Shown in pieces: positions 37,911-49,927 of a stretch of 64,000 nt of DNA (its first letter is position 1; each line of letters starts with the position of its first letter). The DNA comes from Dryas octopetala (taxonomy: Eukaryota; Streptophyta; Magnoliopsida; Rosales; Rosaceae). Under the pieces are notes generated by a model. It ran no database searches and was not told the origin of the DNA. It saw nothing but the letters and a program-made list of their open reading frames with translations. Both the position numbers and the translations under genes were made by a program. The stretch spans positions 5,830,501 to 5,894,500 of the forward strand of contig OY992840.1 in NCBI GenBank assembly GCA_963921425.1. Direction: 5' to 3'.

Positions 37911-39158
37911 ATATGTTTTGATACGTAAAAGTAGCAGGTGATACTTGATAGTTAAGCAAACAGGTCTGAGTAGCACAAAACACCTGGTCCTGCAGCCCCT
38001 TCTTGGGTGAGGAAATTATGTTGTGCTGTTGTAATGATTCGCAAATTGTTCTTTTAAACTGCATTTTTGAATCAAAACTGTTATATTTTCCATATCGTTA
38101 GCAATGAGAATTGCTATAGTAAGTATTGGGAGCATTTGGCTCATAATTGGTATTATTCTTAGATAATAATAAAAGTAAATTACAAATAATGCCCTTCAAA
38201 TTTTGCTCATGGCCCAATTTAGTCCATGAAGTCAATCTTAAACTATGGACTGGTGTCAAATAAAATCTTTTGTTACTGGAATGCATTAATATGGATGGAA
38301 AATGCACATGCCTAACACATGAAGAATTAAGTATTGGATGGAAAATGCACATGCCTCACACATGCAACTGTTTTTTGTTTTCTTTTTATTTTTGATTTCA
38401 GTGTTCTAGTTTTTCAATCTAATTGAACAGCTGGCTGATTTTTTTTTTTTTTTTTTTTCTGTAGTTCATCATGTGACAAGTATGTAATGGATTTTGATGA
38501 CAAAAGGTTCTGTTTATAATTTTTCTAAGGTTAGCATTGCTGAAATTAAAGGAAGTTATTTAGAATTTACTTTAATAATTTAGATAAGAATAGTAAGCTT
38601 CCAGCTCTCTTCAAAATGTACATGAATAAGAAGGCAATCTGACAGGACAGACGCACAAAAAGTGTGTGCATATATATATATATATACATATATATAAAAT
38701 GGTTATTATGAGAGACTAATTATTTTATACTATGAGAGACAGTTTTATAAGAGTCTTTAGATTAATACAATGACGCATATTTTTATCAACTTAAAAATTT
38801 AAAATCTCACTCAAACCCATTTTATTCATCATCTCGTTTTAATCTCCATTTGCCAACGGAATCACTCCATATCCTCTTAGGGTGTAAAATGAGACTTATG
38901 AGGCTTGTTAAGTTTTTTTTTTTTGTGAGACTTGTAAAGTTAAACATAATATAAAGCCAACAAACTAGGTGTCAAGCTGAAACCTTTTCTCCTTCCATGT
39001 TGCTAACCTTGAACAAAAATTTGATAAATGTTTGGTACAACTTTCTCAAGAGTTTGTCTATAGTGTGAATTTGTATACCATTCGAATGGTAGAATTTGCA
39101 CTATAGAATTTTCTTGAATCAAATTGGGGTAAAGACCTAAAGTTGAATCTATTAGTCC

Positions 39159-39191
<33 letters not shown>

Positions 39192-39703
39192 TATTTTATG
39201 TTTTATTGCAGTCAACTAGAAAAAGATTGGGCAATGTTAAGAATATTATAGTGATCCCAATGAAAATTAGGCATACCCATAAAGGTATGACCTCAAAAAA
39301 CTAATTCAATTTAAGTAACTTGTTGCAACATTAGGTTTCTTTCTTTATTTTTTTCTTTTGGTTACAAAGGAGACCATTAGGAGGAAGTAAACCATAACCT
39401 TGAGTGTAGGGATATTTTATGCCACTGGAGCTAGAAAAATTTACAACTATTTTCTATTTCAGTTTAAGATCAAGTGAGAGTTTCTTAATTAATGAAAAAT
39501 ACGTAAAAATGTGTCATGGTCTGACTTTTCACACAACCAAATATGACTGTTTGGTGTCAAGATTCCTTTGAATAAAAGTTAGCCTATCTCCCTCGTATGC
39601 TTCTTTTATGATTTAGATCCATTCGATACCATCTATGACGTTTGCCAACAAGAACTGTTGAGCTTCCTCCATTAGATCCATTAAGTTGAGCTTCCTCCAA
39701 GAT

Positions 39704-39735
<32 letters not shown>

Positions 39736-40918
39736 CTAAATCTGGAGGAGAGAAATTCTACCTTGGGACATCTTCCAACAAAGGGGAGATAAATACCACT
39801 AGATTATTAGTTAGTTGGTAGCTTCCTGCCTTCCTCCAAGTCCAAGATTAATTGCTCACCGAATACGCACTCTTTAACCATGAATACAAAGCTAACTAAT
39901 AAATGTATGAAATCGAGCTGGTAGGAAGGCCTCAGTACTCTAAGTGTGGAAGAGTTAGATGGGTATCACTGCATAAAAATCACATGTACCTAGCTTGCAG
40001 GACTAGCCATCGGTTGCAACTAATAACATATTTCACTCTCGTGGTCATACTGGTTGGCCATGATCAATTTTTAGTTTAAAAAGCAGAAATAAAATATAAT
40101 TATATATATAACTATAAAGATTATTTACAACCAAAACAATTGGTACAAGTGAAGCAATAAAAAAGTTCAAAGACAACCCTAACTTGAATGTGATTAGTGA
40201 ATTGCACCATCCAATTTTCATCAGATGCCTTCAAGCATGTAGTGTCAAAATATGTATATCTCTTCTGGCGCAATGAGCACAACTCTCTAATCATGATTGG
40301 ACCGTCATGATTAAGAAATCTCAGGGTTTAAGAATTCCTCTATATCTTTACAATTTTAGTAGAAATGAACATGACATGCAAACATCCCCTGAAATTTCCA
40401 ACGTTTATATAAAAGCTAAAGAAGAATGGTTGATATGCTGACATCTTAAAATTCACAGTTGATTGGAGAAGGTTAATAACTTGAAGGAAGCTGCACTTTG
40501 TGTCTGGTATGGCACAATTTTGATATTTTTTGTTGTCATTTTTTAAAGTATATTTGGTATTCCATATCCTGCTAAAATTGCAATAATATGATTTACTTCA
40601 AAAGGATTACCTTTAATTTAAGCATTTATGCTTGCCTCACATAGTCACATTCTGAAACAAATATTGTGACAGTAATCAAGGAACAGCATGAAGATGAGCT
40701 TCAACCCCTATGAGTTGTTGACAGCTTTTGGTCAGATGCTACAACTAACATTTACAGATCCAGGGTTGTACAGAGAACAAATTTTCTCACAAAACTATTT
40801 TGACTCTGCTTATAGTAAAGCAGGACAGAATGCCTCTGCTTGATGTGGAACTACAGACCCTGGGTCTAACATAGAAAACAGGACTATTTTGCCTCTGCTT
40901 GATGTTGTGCCAGTATGC
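37911..40918. other. intergenic DNA between two convergent genes
   Basis: No gene seen. It holds a direct repeat pair (GGATGGAAAATGCACATGCC at about 38293 and 38337), (TA)n tracts near 38670-38695 and 39161-39194, long T-runs (38441-38458, 39708-39735), and a dispersed repeat fragment at about 38935-38980 (ATATAAAGCCAACAAACTAGG) with a second copy at about 51250-51272. Confidence 0.5.
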
Positions 40919-42222
40919 CTAACTATGTTGCTTCTTTGCAATGGATTGCTCCACAAGATACCTACGACAAAAAGCTCAGTCACTCAATAGAATTGTTAGA
41001 CAATCAGTTTATAGGACCACCAAACACATTATGTATAGCAAGCAACACACATCTAGATGATTTAAAGGTAGGCAAGATGGACAGTGGTCTTGCATGTTAT
41101 ACCAATCAGTTCACAGTGAGTGAGTGACAAAAAAAAAATGTGTAAAGGATCCGAGTCTAGCAATACAATCAAAAAATTAACTCCAAAGGCAAAATTTGAT
41201 TTAATTAAATTTATATAAGTCACATGCACATGTTTCTGTTTATTTAGTAAAAAATATTTGAGAACTCAATGTCCACGTGCTCTTCAATGCATAATTGAAT
41301 GTGTGTGAGAGCTAAATGGCTAATCACATCCCTGGTTCTATCTGACCAGTGAACAAAACCCTCTGCTAGATGCAGAGAAAGGTAATAAGCTAACTTGTCC
41401 AGATAGAATTCAATATTTATAAAATATTGTTCACAGTTCTCACTGAAATTTCACACATAATAGCATTAGATATAGACTGAAGTGAAATATGCAATGCAAA
41501 TCACATAAACAAATATCTTTAGCAACTAAATCATATATAATAAGAGATTGACAACCAAGTGTAGTTAAGAAATGGAACATGAAGTGACTATTCAAAACAA
41601 CTAATCACATGAAAAAACAAAATTAATTTGAATTTAGTCATAAGGAAATGATTGCGTACTTGCCAGTGTAGAAACCTGCAGAATACCAAGCATTTAATAG
41701 AACAGTTAGATCTGTCTCCGAGCTAGAAGTTTCAGCCATTTCGCCTTCAATTTTCACATCCTTTTTCTCTGTATTTTATGTAAAGTAGATGATACATTCA
41801 GACAGGATAACCTTTCACTTGTCAAAAACAACACGAAATTAAAATAGCCATCACAGCACCATGGTTCGGGCATGACAAGTGACAGAATGAAGAAATAACA
41901 TGAGATAAAGATAATATAATGGTAAGAATTTGTTTTTTTTTTTTTTTTTCCTAATGATAAAATTGGAAGCAATGAACAATATGTTTGTGCCATGGATTAT
42001 ACATTCATGACCAATTCATAAAACTAAAGCCTTTTAATATAGTCATCTGTCCTAGGCAAATCATGCAATAATGCATCTTCGATAAAGAACATATCTCATG
42101 GTTCGGGCATGACAAGTGATAGACTGAAACTAACATGAGATAAAGATATTCTAATGGTAATATTTGTTTTTATCTCAACCTAATGGTAAGATTGAAAACA
42201 ATGAACAATATGTTTGCGCAAT

Positions 42223-42287
<65 letters not shown>

Positions 42288-44920
42288 GTGTGCGTGTGCG
42301 CATGTGCTTGTTATCAACAACAGAAAATTAAGGTCCCATCTGGTAACATTTTCATTTTATTTGTATTTTTCATCAAAGAGAGAGAAGAAAAAGATGAAAG
42401 AATAGTGAGAAGAGGGATGATAGATGTGAGGGATGGAAGGGAAAATGTATATGGAATGATTGATAAAAAAAAAAGCTAAGAACCAAAAACAATTTTAAAT
42501 ATCTTTTCTAGTTTTAGTGTTATATTTTCTCCCTTATCATATCTCCCTCCCTTCTTCCCCCCAAATATTTTCTCCGTCTTTAACTCAAAACCAAAAACAC
42601 AAACAGAATCAAACAGGCCTAAGTTATCTACAAGTAAGTAAATAAAGATTCAACAAACAAAGACATGTCAAATTGGTTTGATCAATCAAAAATATATCAT
42701 TAGAAGAAAAATTATAAGAATAAAACAGACGATACAAGTTTTTTATCTTTTATTTTTGGGGCGAAGAGGGATACAAGTTGGTTTCTCACTTTTTCAAATG
42801 GTTCAAAAATACTTCCTTTAGTCTAATTTAATTGTCAGTCATTAGGAAAAGAAAAGAAAAAAAAAAAAAAAACAGCTTTCTTACCCTATGCCAAAAATAA
42901 ATATCTAATGAAAACTAGAAACTACAAATGCACTTTGGGCCTCTGGCCACCCAAATAGTTAATTGAGGTAGTCAGGGCCTAGGGCCATCTCAACAGGTCA
43001 GATTGATGGATGTAAAAACTCACAAACAAAGCTTCTAAATCTTAATGCTTGTCATTTCATGGCTACTTATTTTGATGAACCATGCTCCTAAAGATATCTA
43101 CTTCAGAAGCCATGCTTACCTTCATTTATATTAGAATCACCAGAAATTTTCGTTTTCATGGATGATAATGCTCTTTCAGCAGTCCCCATCGCTGTCTTGA
43201 CAATTTTACTATCTTCAACAGAAAATGCTTTCCCTGGACTTGTAGCCAAACAAGCATCGGTACAAGTTCTACCAGCACACGGCCCACTCGATGAACAAGC
43301 AGGAAATGAAGTGCATGGAGCCATCAAGCATTGACAAATGTACGGGCAACATGAATAGCAAACAGCTGGATTAGAAGGTTGGTCTGTAGGGACTGCAAGT
43401 TGTTGAGAGCTAGAAACAGTGCCCCACTGTGCTCCAGAACCGGAACCTTCACCAGAATATTGAAAATTCCCACCACCAAATTGATGAAGCTGCTCCAGAA
43501 TCTTCCGTCTTTTCTCCTCAAGCTCATAATACTGGTTGAGTAAATGGGTATAATCTTCTGCAGCTTGTGGATATGAATAGTCATTTTGCACATCCTGAGC
43601 ATCTTGTGAATAGGGCTCGGGTACATGCCAATCTACACAATGATTTTCTTTAACTACATAAAGATTACTGGTCTCTCCCATTTCTATAGTAGTCTTCAAT
43701 GAATCATTGCTTTTTTCATCTGCATCCCCTTGTTGTCTTAAAGCATAAGAAATGGTAGAGAACTTAGTACATATTCAAAGAAGATATACAGAACAATTAC
43801 TAAATCTCAGGCTTTATTAAACACAATTAGATACAATTTTAAGGTTTGCATGCCACTTTAGAAATTAATATTAGCTGAATTGAGCCATATATTTTTTGTT
43901 AGCTGAACTGGGTCATAAATAAACCTAATACTATGGCTTTTAAAGCTTAATGTGTTCTTTGCATGCCATGCTAGAAGTTGGTTAGCTGAGTTTGAGCCTT
44001 CCTTTGTTAACTAACCTCTTCTATGAATTAAATTAATTAAAATAGTAAATTGCATGATACATAATCCCAACACAAAAGCAAGAACATAAAAAACTGTATC
44101 CAGTCACATTTACTTATACATTACAAAACAAACACCAAAACGAAACACACTACAAATACGAATAATAACAAACATTCTCATGCATAAAAAGAAAAGTAAC
44201 TACTAGTGCATTCTTGCAAATTTACAATAGCTCCAGCAGTATTTTTAAAGGAATGAGGACATTAGGCCTTGAGGGTCAATTAACAACTGCAAATCCTTGT
44301 TTGAGTGTGACACCTTAGACCTAGAGACTGAAACCTTCTAACCTTTGCCTAGTTCCCAAGTTTCTTGCTAAGAACAGATTGTGATCCAAGATATGGTAAG
44401 GTGGTCTTTATCTTCCCATGTTTACGAAGTAAACTAGCCTTAAAAGAAGCTGCCTGTGGAAGAATGTTATATGAAATAGAATCCTTTGTTGCTTTATGAA
44501 TTCTTAGTCAGACACCTTCTTAATTTTCTAGGCTTGAGTTATTTAGGATAGATGGGATGTCTTGAACTGCAATCATGTTTGAGCCTATGTTCAAACCACC
44601 ATATTTTGATTTTAATTTTAAAAAAGGTGGAATGCCCAGCAAATTCATATACAGTTATGCCTTGCCCTAACCAGTCCAACGTCTAGAACACTCACCCTGA
44701 TCAATGCAAAATTGATCAAGATGGGATCATGATTTGATTGGAAATGGGTAAGTAAGACTCTTACATAAGGTTTAGGGCAATAGCATAGGTAAACAGGTTT
44801 TCTATATACTATGTAACTACTAACTTATTATTTAGTGAAAAACTTAATATACAATAGCATAGGTACTACTGTACTGGTCATCCTTAGTGACCAGAAAAAA
44901 CACCATGTGAACAGTGAATT

Positions 44921-44984
<64 letters not shown>

Positions 44985-46517
44985 TCAGCTTTTGACCAGA
45001 GAAAATACTAAATCAGTCAGCCAGTAGCCGGTTTCAGAATCACTAGGATAAACCTACTTAAAGATCAACTCTTGCTTATCCTTCTACAAATTGTGCTTAA
45101 AATAAACTTTTTGGTTATGTGTAAACAGAAAAAAAGAGGTTTGCATAGTGTTCATGAGGAGAGAAAAAGTTCAGTGCATATGTGTCATGTATACTTCTGT
45201 ACTAGCATCATGTAACAAAGACAAAGTCTTTTTTCTTGGGCATATTGATACAGGTGCATGTAGATTCACTAAATCTCTTCAGATTAAAAACTTTTGTAAT
45301 CTAGTCCAACAAAGTAGGGTCAATGGAAAAATATCACAAATCCAGTCTAACCCGACCCGAAACCTATACATTTTAGTACTTCTAGAAATGAGCTGCCATA
45401 TTCGAAGCTCCAATCACACTACATTAACTTTATTCTCCATCTTGTAATTTTACAAACTTCCAAGCACAACCTCTGCATCCTTTATTCTCTGAATTCAACA
45501 AATCAAACCTCCAGACACAAAAATCTTTTCAATATCCAAAAGAACCCACCAAATGTTATATCACAGGCCCAAAAGCATAAGCAGTAGAATTACAATACCT
45601 TTTTGGTTTTTGTTTTTTAATAAAACTTCATTGAAACATAAAGAAGCAGCTATGGTAGAAAGCATGTATACCAAGCTTTTCAAAATGAAAAAAAATGCAT
45701 AGAAACATAAGAGTCTATCAATGTAAGTATACCTACACCACTTCCTCTTTTAATTATAACCAAAATTTCTAAATCTCTTATTTACAGTAAATTAGGCATT
45801 AGTCCCAAAACTGAAAAAACCAGAGGAAAAATTTAATTTAGCGTACAGGTACTGTATATGCTGACGGATGCAATTTTTACTTGAGTGGCCTCCCTTTTTT
45901 TTTTTTTTTGAAGAAAAGGTTTTAGGGGGCTTAGTAGGATTTATCGGGGTATATTAGGATAGGGTTTATTGGGGTATATTGGGGTAGGGATTAGTTTGGT
46001 TTATTGGATCTTATTAAGGTTAGTTTATAAATATCAGGGCAGGGTCTAGGGGGCTTTAGGGGTTTATGATTTATAATTTATGATTTAGGACTTTAAATCC
46101 TAAATGGAATCCAAAAATCAAATAAAAAAACAATTAATTGAGTGTCATTGAAGTAGTTCTCACAGAGTTACATTTGTGGTTTATTCTACTAGGATATATT
46201 AGGACTTAGGGCTTAGGGTTTAGGTGTTTATGATTTAGGGCTAGGGGCTTATGATTTAGGCCTAGGGAATTAGGAATTCTGGCTTTAGCCCGTCAAGTTC
46301 AGATAAGGGGATGCTTTTCCCTAACCAGTCTGGGGTCTGGAACGCTCACCCTGAACAATGCGAAATTGATCAAATGGCTAAGTAAGAGAAGATGGGAGTA
46401 ATTGGGCTTTCTATATACTATGTAAACTACTAACTTATGGTTTAGGGAAAAACTTAATATACAATAGCATAGGTACTGGTCATCCATATTGACAAGAAAA
46501 ACACCATTTGAACAGTG

Positions 46518-46589
<72 letters not shown>

Positions 46590-48477
46590 TTACTCAGCTT
46601 TTGATCAAAGAAAAACTAAATCAGTCTGCCAGTAGCCGGTTCCAGAATCACTAGGATAAACCTATTTAAAGTTCAACTCTTGCTTACTCTTCTACAAATT
46701 TTTCTTAAAATAAAATTTTCGGTTATGTGTAAACAGAAAAATTGTCTGCATAGTTTTCATGAGGTGAGAAAAAGTTGAGTGCATATGTGTCATTATGCTT
46801 CTGTACTAGTATCATGTATGCTTTTGTACTTGTATTTGTAACAAAGACAAGGACTCTTGTCTTGAGCATATTGATACATGTGCATGTACATTCACTACAT
46901 CTCTATGTTCAGATTGAAAACTTTTGTAAACCAGTCGAACGAGTAGTAGGATAGAATGGAAAATATCACAAATCCAGTCCCACCCAACCCAAAAACCTAT
47001 AAATTTTAGTACACTTCTAGAATTGAGCTGTTAGATCGAAGTTCTAATCACACTATCTTAACTATATTCTCCATCTCATAATTATTTTACAAACTTCCAA
47101 GCACAAACTCTGCATTTCTCTGAATTCAACAAATCAAACCTCCAGACACAAAATTCTTCTCAATATCTAAAGGAACCCATCAAATTTTAGATCACAGGCT
47201 CAGAAGTCCAAAATAAGTAGTACAACTACAATACCTTTTTTGTTTTTCTGATATAGTAGACAGCATATATACCGCGCTCTTTAAAAAAAAAAAAACACAA
47301 ATAAAAATGCATAGAAACAGAAAACTCTACCAGCGTAAGTATACATACACTACTTAATCAATATTCTTCTTATTTAATGATAATCAAAATTACTAAACCT
47401 ATTATTAACAGTAAATTAGGCATCAGTCCCAAAAACTGAAAACACCGGAGGAAAAGTTTTATTTAGCATACGGGTACCACGTATGCTGATGGAAGCAATC
47501 CCGCTCGAGCAGCCTCCTTTTTTAAAGGTTAGTTTATTAGGATTTATCAGGCAGGGTCTAGGGGGGTTCAGGGGTTTATGATTTATGATTTATGATTTAG
47601 GACTTTAAATTCAAAACGGAATCCAAAAATGAAATAAAAAACAATTAACTGAGTGTCCTTGATGTAGTTCTCGCTGAGTTACATTTGTGGTTTATTCTAC
47701 TAGGATATATTAGGACTTGGGGCTTAGGGTTTAGGTGTTTATGATTTAGGGCTAGGGCTTTAAGATTTAGGCCTAGGGGTTTAGGAATTAGGGCTTTAGT
47801 CCTAAATCATGAAGACTAAAACTCTAAACGGAATATTAAAAAAAAAAAAAAAAAAACACCAAACAAACAAACAAATTAACTAAGGGAGTAATTCTCACCG
47901 ATTTACATTTGTGCAATTATCACTGAATTAGTGTAGGTTAGGGTTTAGTAAGATATAATAACAAAAAAGTAGATTTTTGAGACCTATTGCTAAAATCCCC
48001 TATTATTAAAGACATGGGCTTTGGCAAGTGATGAACTCACCTTGTAGCCTCCTCACTTTGGTCAAGCTCTACACTGGGTTGTTCTCCATTGGTTGAACCG
48101 TCATTGTTAGTTTTCTTGCTATGCATTTTCTGGAAAATGAGGAGAGAGAGAGGAGATATTAGATATTTGTGTAAACTATGAACTTGCCAATTTGCCAGTC
48201 CAGTCCATGCTTCTCCATTTTTTGGTGTTTAATGAAAAATCGGTATCAAATTGTGCCCAATAAAATTATAGTAATCTTGAACAAGGCTTTAAGTCTGAAA
48301 ATGAAAACAATATGTATGTAGTCGAAGCTATGGAGTCACTCGGTGAGTGTGAGTGTGTGTGTATGTAGAGAGAGAGAGAGAGAGAGGTGGAACCTTAACC
48401 TTGTAGGTGGACATGGCGTTGTCAAAAGCATTGATAAGAGCAGAATCGTCCCACAACTTGCCATCCTGCTTCCCCAT
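40919..48477 (-). CDS. SMN: SMN-like protein (survival of motor neuron homologue), 5 exons
   Basis: SMN forms the core of the complex that loads Sm proteins onto spliceosomal snRNAs; it binds Gemin2 and self-associates. Exons: 48477-48400, 48129-48041, 43736-43120, 41768-41660, 40961-40919, totalling 936 bp or 311 residues, all GT-AG in phase. Residues 9-26 (WDDSALINAFDNAMSTYK) match the Gemin2-binding helix of SMN. Residues 285-300 (LLNAWYSAGFYTGKYL) are the YG-box oligomerisation motif; the protein ends with QHS. The middle has a charged, coil-like helix (about 120-142, YYELEEKRRKILEQL) and a Cys-rich stretch (182-218, ten Cys). No Tudor domain is visible. Without the splice at 43120 the frame runs five more codons to a stop, but the donor AAG/GTAAGC is strong and exons 4-5 restore the family's C-terminus. 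Intron 2 is 4.3 kb and repeat-filled. Confidence 0.92.
42227..42300. repeat. (TG)n microsatellite in SMN intron 3
   Basis: About 30 TG units with a few TGCG interruptions at the right end. The open frame across it (Cys-Val repeats) is an artefact. Confidence 0.95.
44660..46290. repeat. tandem segmental duplication, copy A, in SMN intron 2
   Basis: Begins CCCTAACCAGTCCAACGTCT and ends with GATTTAGGCCTAGGGAATTAGG. It shares collinear blocks with 46319-47800, including AACTTAATATACAATAGCATAGG, a CT microsatellite (44924-44979), CAGCCAGTAGCCGG / CTGCCAGTAGCCGG, and a TTAGGG-rich tail. Copy A has additional TTAGG-like sequence near 45930-46060. Confidence 0.88.
44924..44979. repeat. (CT)n microsatellite in copy A
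   Basis: About 28 CT units, matched in position by the CT/CA tract at 46520-46588 of copy B. Confidence 0.93.
46319..47800. repeat. tandem segmental duplication, copy B, in SMN intron 2
   Basis: Direct-orientation partner of 44660-46290, beginning CCCTAACCAGTCTGGGGTCT. The copies differ by many substitutions and indels, so the duplication is not recent. It contains a compound (CT)n(CA)n tract at 46520-46588. The tail has TTTAGGG-like words (GGGCTTAGGGTTTAGG near 47720). Confidence 0.88.
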
Positions 48478-48708
48478 TTTTAGTCTCCTCTCTTTCTCAG
48501 CCTCTCAGAAACGCAGCTCGGCAATAGGAAAGGTTTTTATTTTTTTTCTTTTATTTTCTAATTTAAAGAAAACCCCATGTCTCAAACCCCTTTCCCTTTA
48601 TTTTTTTATTTTTTGGTCAATCCTCTCCTTTGAGTCTTTGACCATGGCAGCCATGAAAAATTTTATACATACCCAACATTTTTCTTATTTTACCAAACAA
48701 AATTTTTA
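48478..48708 (-). promoter_or_regulatory. proximal upstream region of the SMN-like gene
   Basis: The 231 bases between the SMN ATG and the fold-back element must hold the 5' UTR and core promoter, unless transcription starts within the element. It is T/A-rich. No certain TATA box can be assigned by eye. Confidence 0.4.
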
Positions 48709-49419
48709 GAGGGCTGCTATTTGCACACCCTTTTTTTTCTTTTTGCACACCCTTTTTCTCTTTTTTTCTCCTACACACCCCACACACTTACTTCAAATTC
48801 AAAATCTCTCAACACACACCCAACCCATTACTAAAATACCCTCATTTCATTACACACCCTTATTTCTTTTCCTCTATTTTTTCTCACGTTCACACCCCCC
48901 TCCCCCTGTTTTTTTTTTTTTTCTTCTTCTTCTCCAGCCAGCCAGCCAGCCCCTCCACCCAACCAGCCAGCCAACCCCTCCACCGAACCAACCCAGCCCC
49001 TCAACCCCCTCACCCGACCCACCCCTCCCTCCCTCCCCCTCCGGCCTCCCCCCTCCACCCAACCCACCTAGCCCCTCAGCCCCTGCACCGACCCCCCCCC
49101 CGGCAGCACCACCTCCTCTCTCTCTTCCCCAGCCCACCCCAACCCAGCCCCGACCACCCCTCACAGCCCACCCCAGCCCCGACCCACCCACTCAGCCCCT
49201 CACCGGACCACCTCATTCCCTCCCGCACCCCAGCCCTGTAGCAGCAGCACCTCCTCTCTCTCTCTCCTCCCGCGCGCAGCTGCGCATCCGTTCGACACTG
49301 GCCCGCCGAAAATGTCACACTCGTTCGGCAGGCATCCGCCGAACGATGTGAGTGTTGTTCGGTAGGTACCCACCGAACATCAAGGACCCGTTCGGCAAGT
49401 GCCCGCCGAACCAGCTACT

Positions 49420-49454
<35 letters not shown>

Positions 49455-49836
49455 GCACGCCGGTGGTTGGAAGCCGCTGCGCGCTGTGGCTGGAGGGCTG
49501 GGGTGGTCGGGGCTGGGTTGGGGTGAGAAGGGGCGGGGCTGGGGTGGTCGGGCCTGGGTTGGGGTGGGCTGGGGCGGGGCTGGGGTGGTCGGCAGAGATG
49601 GTAGAGAGAGGGAGAATGGTGGTGGGCGTGGCTGGTTGGGTGGAGGGGCTGGCTGGCTGGCTGGAGAAGAAGAAGAAAAAAAAAACAGGGGGAGGGGTGT
49701 GTACGGGGGGGGGGGGATGGGAATGGGGTGTGTGGGTGAGGGGAGGGTTAAAGTGGTATTTTTCTTGAGGTTTTTTTTTTTTTTTTCAAAAGGGGTGTGC
49801 AAAAAGAAAAAAGAGGGTGTGCAAATAGCAGCCCTC
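48709..49836. mobile_element. fold-back element 1 (1128 bp) with 8-bp target duplication
   Basis: Terminal inverted repeats GAGGGCTGCTATTTGCACAC and its complement. Flanks carry a perfect 8-bp duplication AATTTTTA (48701-48708 and 49837-49844). The inverted homology runs through long arms (pyrimidine-rich with CCAGCCAGCCAGC left, complementary purine-rich right) to a centre near 49300-49420. The centre contains GTTCGGC...GCCGAAC hairpin units and a (GA)n run. Eight-base duplication suggests hAT-type mobilisation. No transposase. Several long open frames inside (Pro-rich or Gly-rich) reflect biased composition. Confidence 0.9.
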
Positions 49837-49927
49837 AATTTTTAATATGAATAGACAATTATGTCCCAGGATGAAATGACCATTGAGGACAAATGCAACT
49901 TTAAAAAAATAAAAAATTGTTTCTTTC

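Noticed and set aside
42183-42479. Cys-Val repeat ORF
   Set aside because: Translation of a (TG)n microsatellite.
43103-43119. In-frame stop after exon 3 as the real end of the SMN-like protein
   Set aside because: A strong donor (AAG/GTAAGC) precedes it, and two further exons in correct phase restore the conserved YG box.
48743-49351. Long Pro-rich ORF (202 codons) and overlapping Gly-rich ORFs on the other strand
   Set aside because: They fall in the pyrimidine-rich arms of a fold-back element; biased composition removes stop codons on both strands.
49352-49845. Gly/Trp-rich and Pro-rich ORFs
   Set aside because: Complementary arm of the same fold-back element; mirror image of the ORFs on the left.
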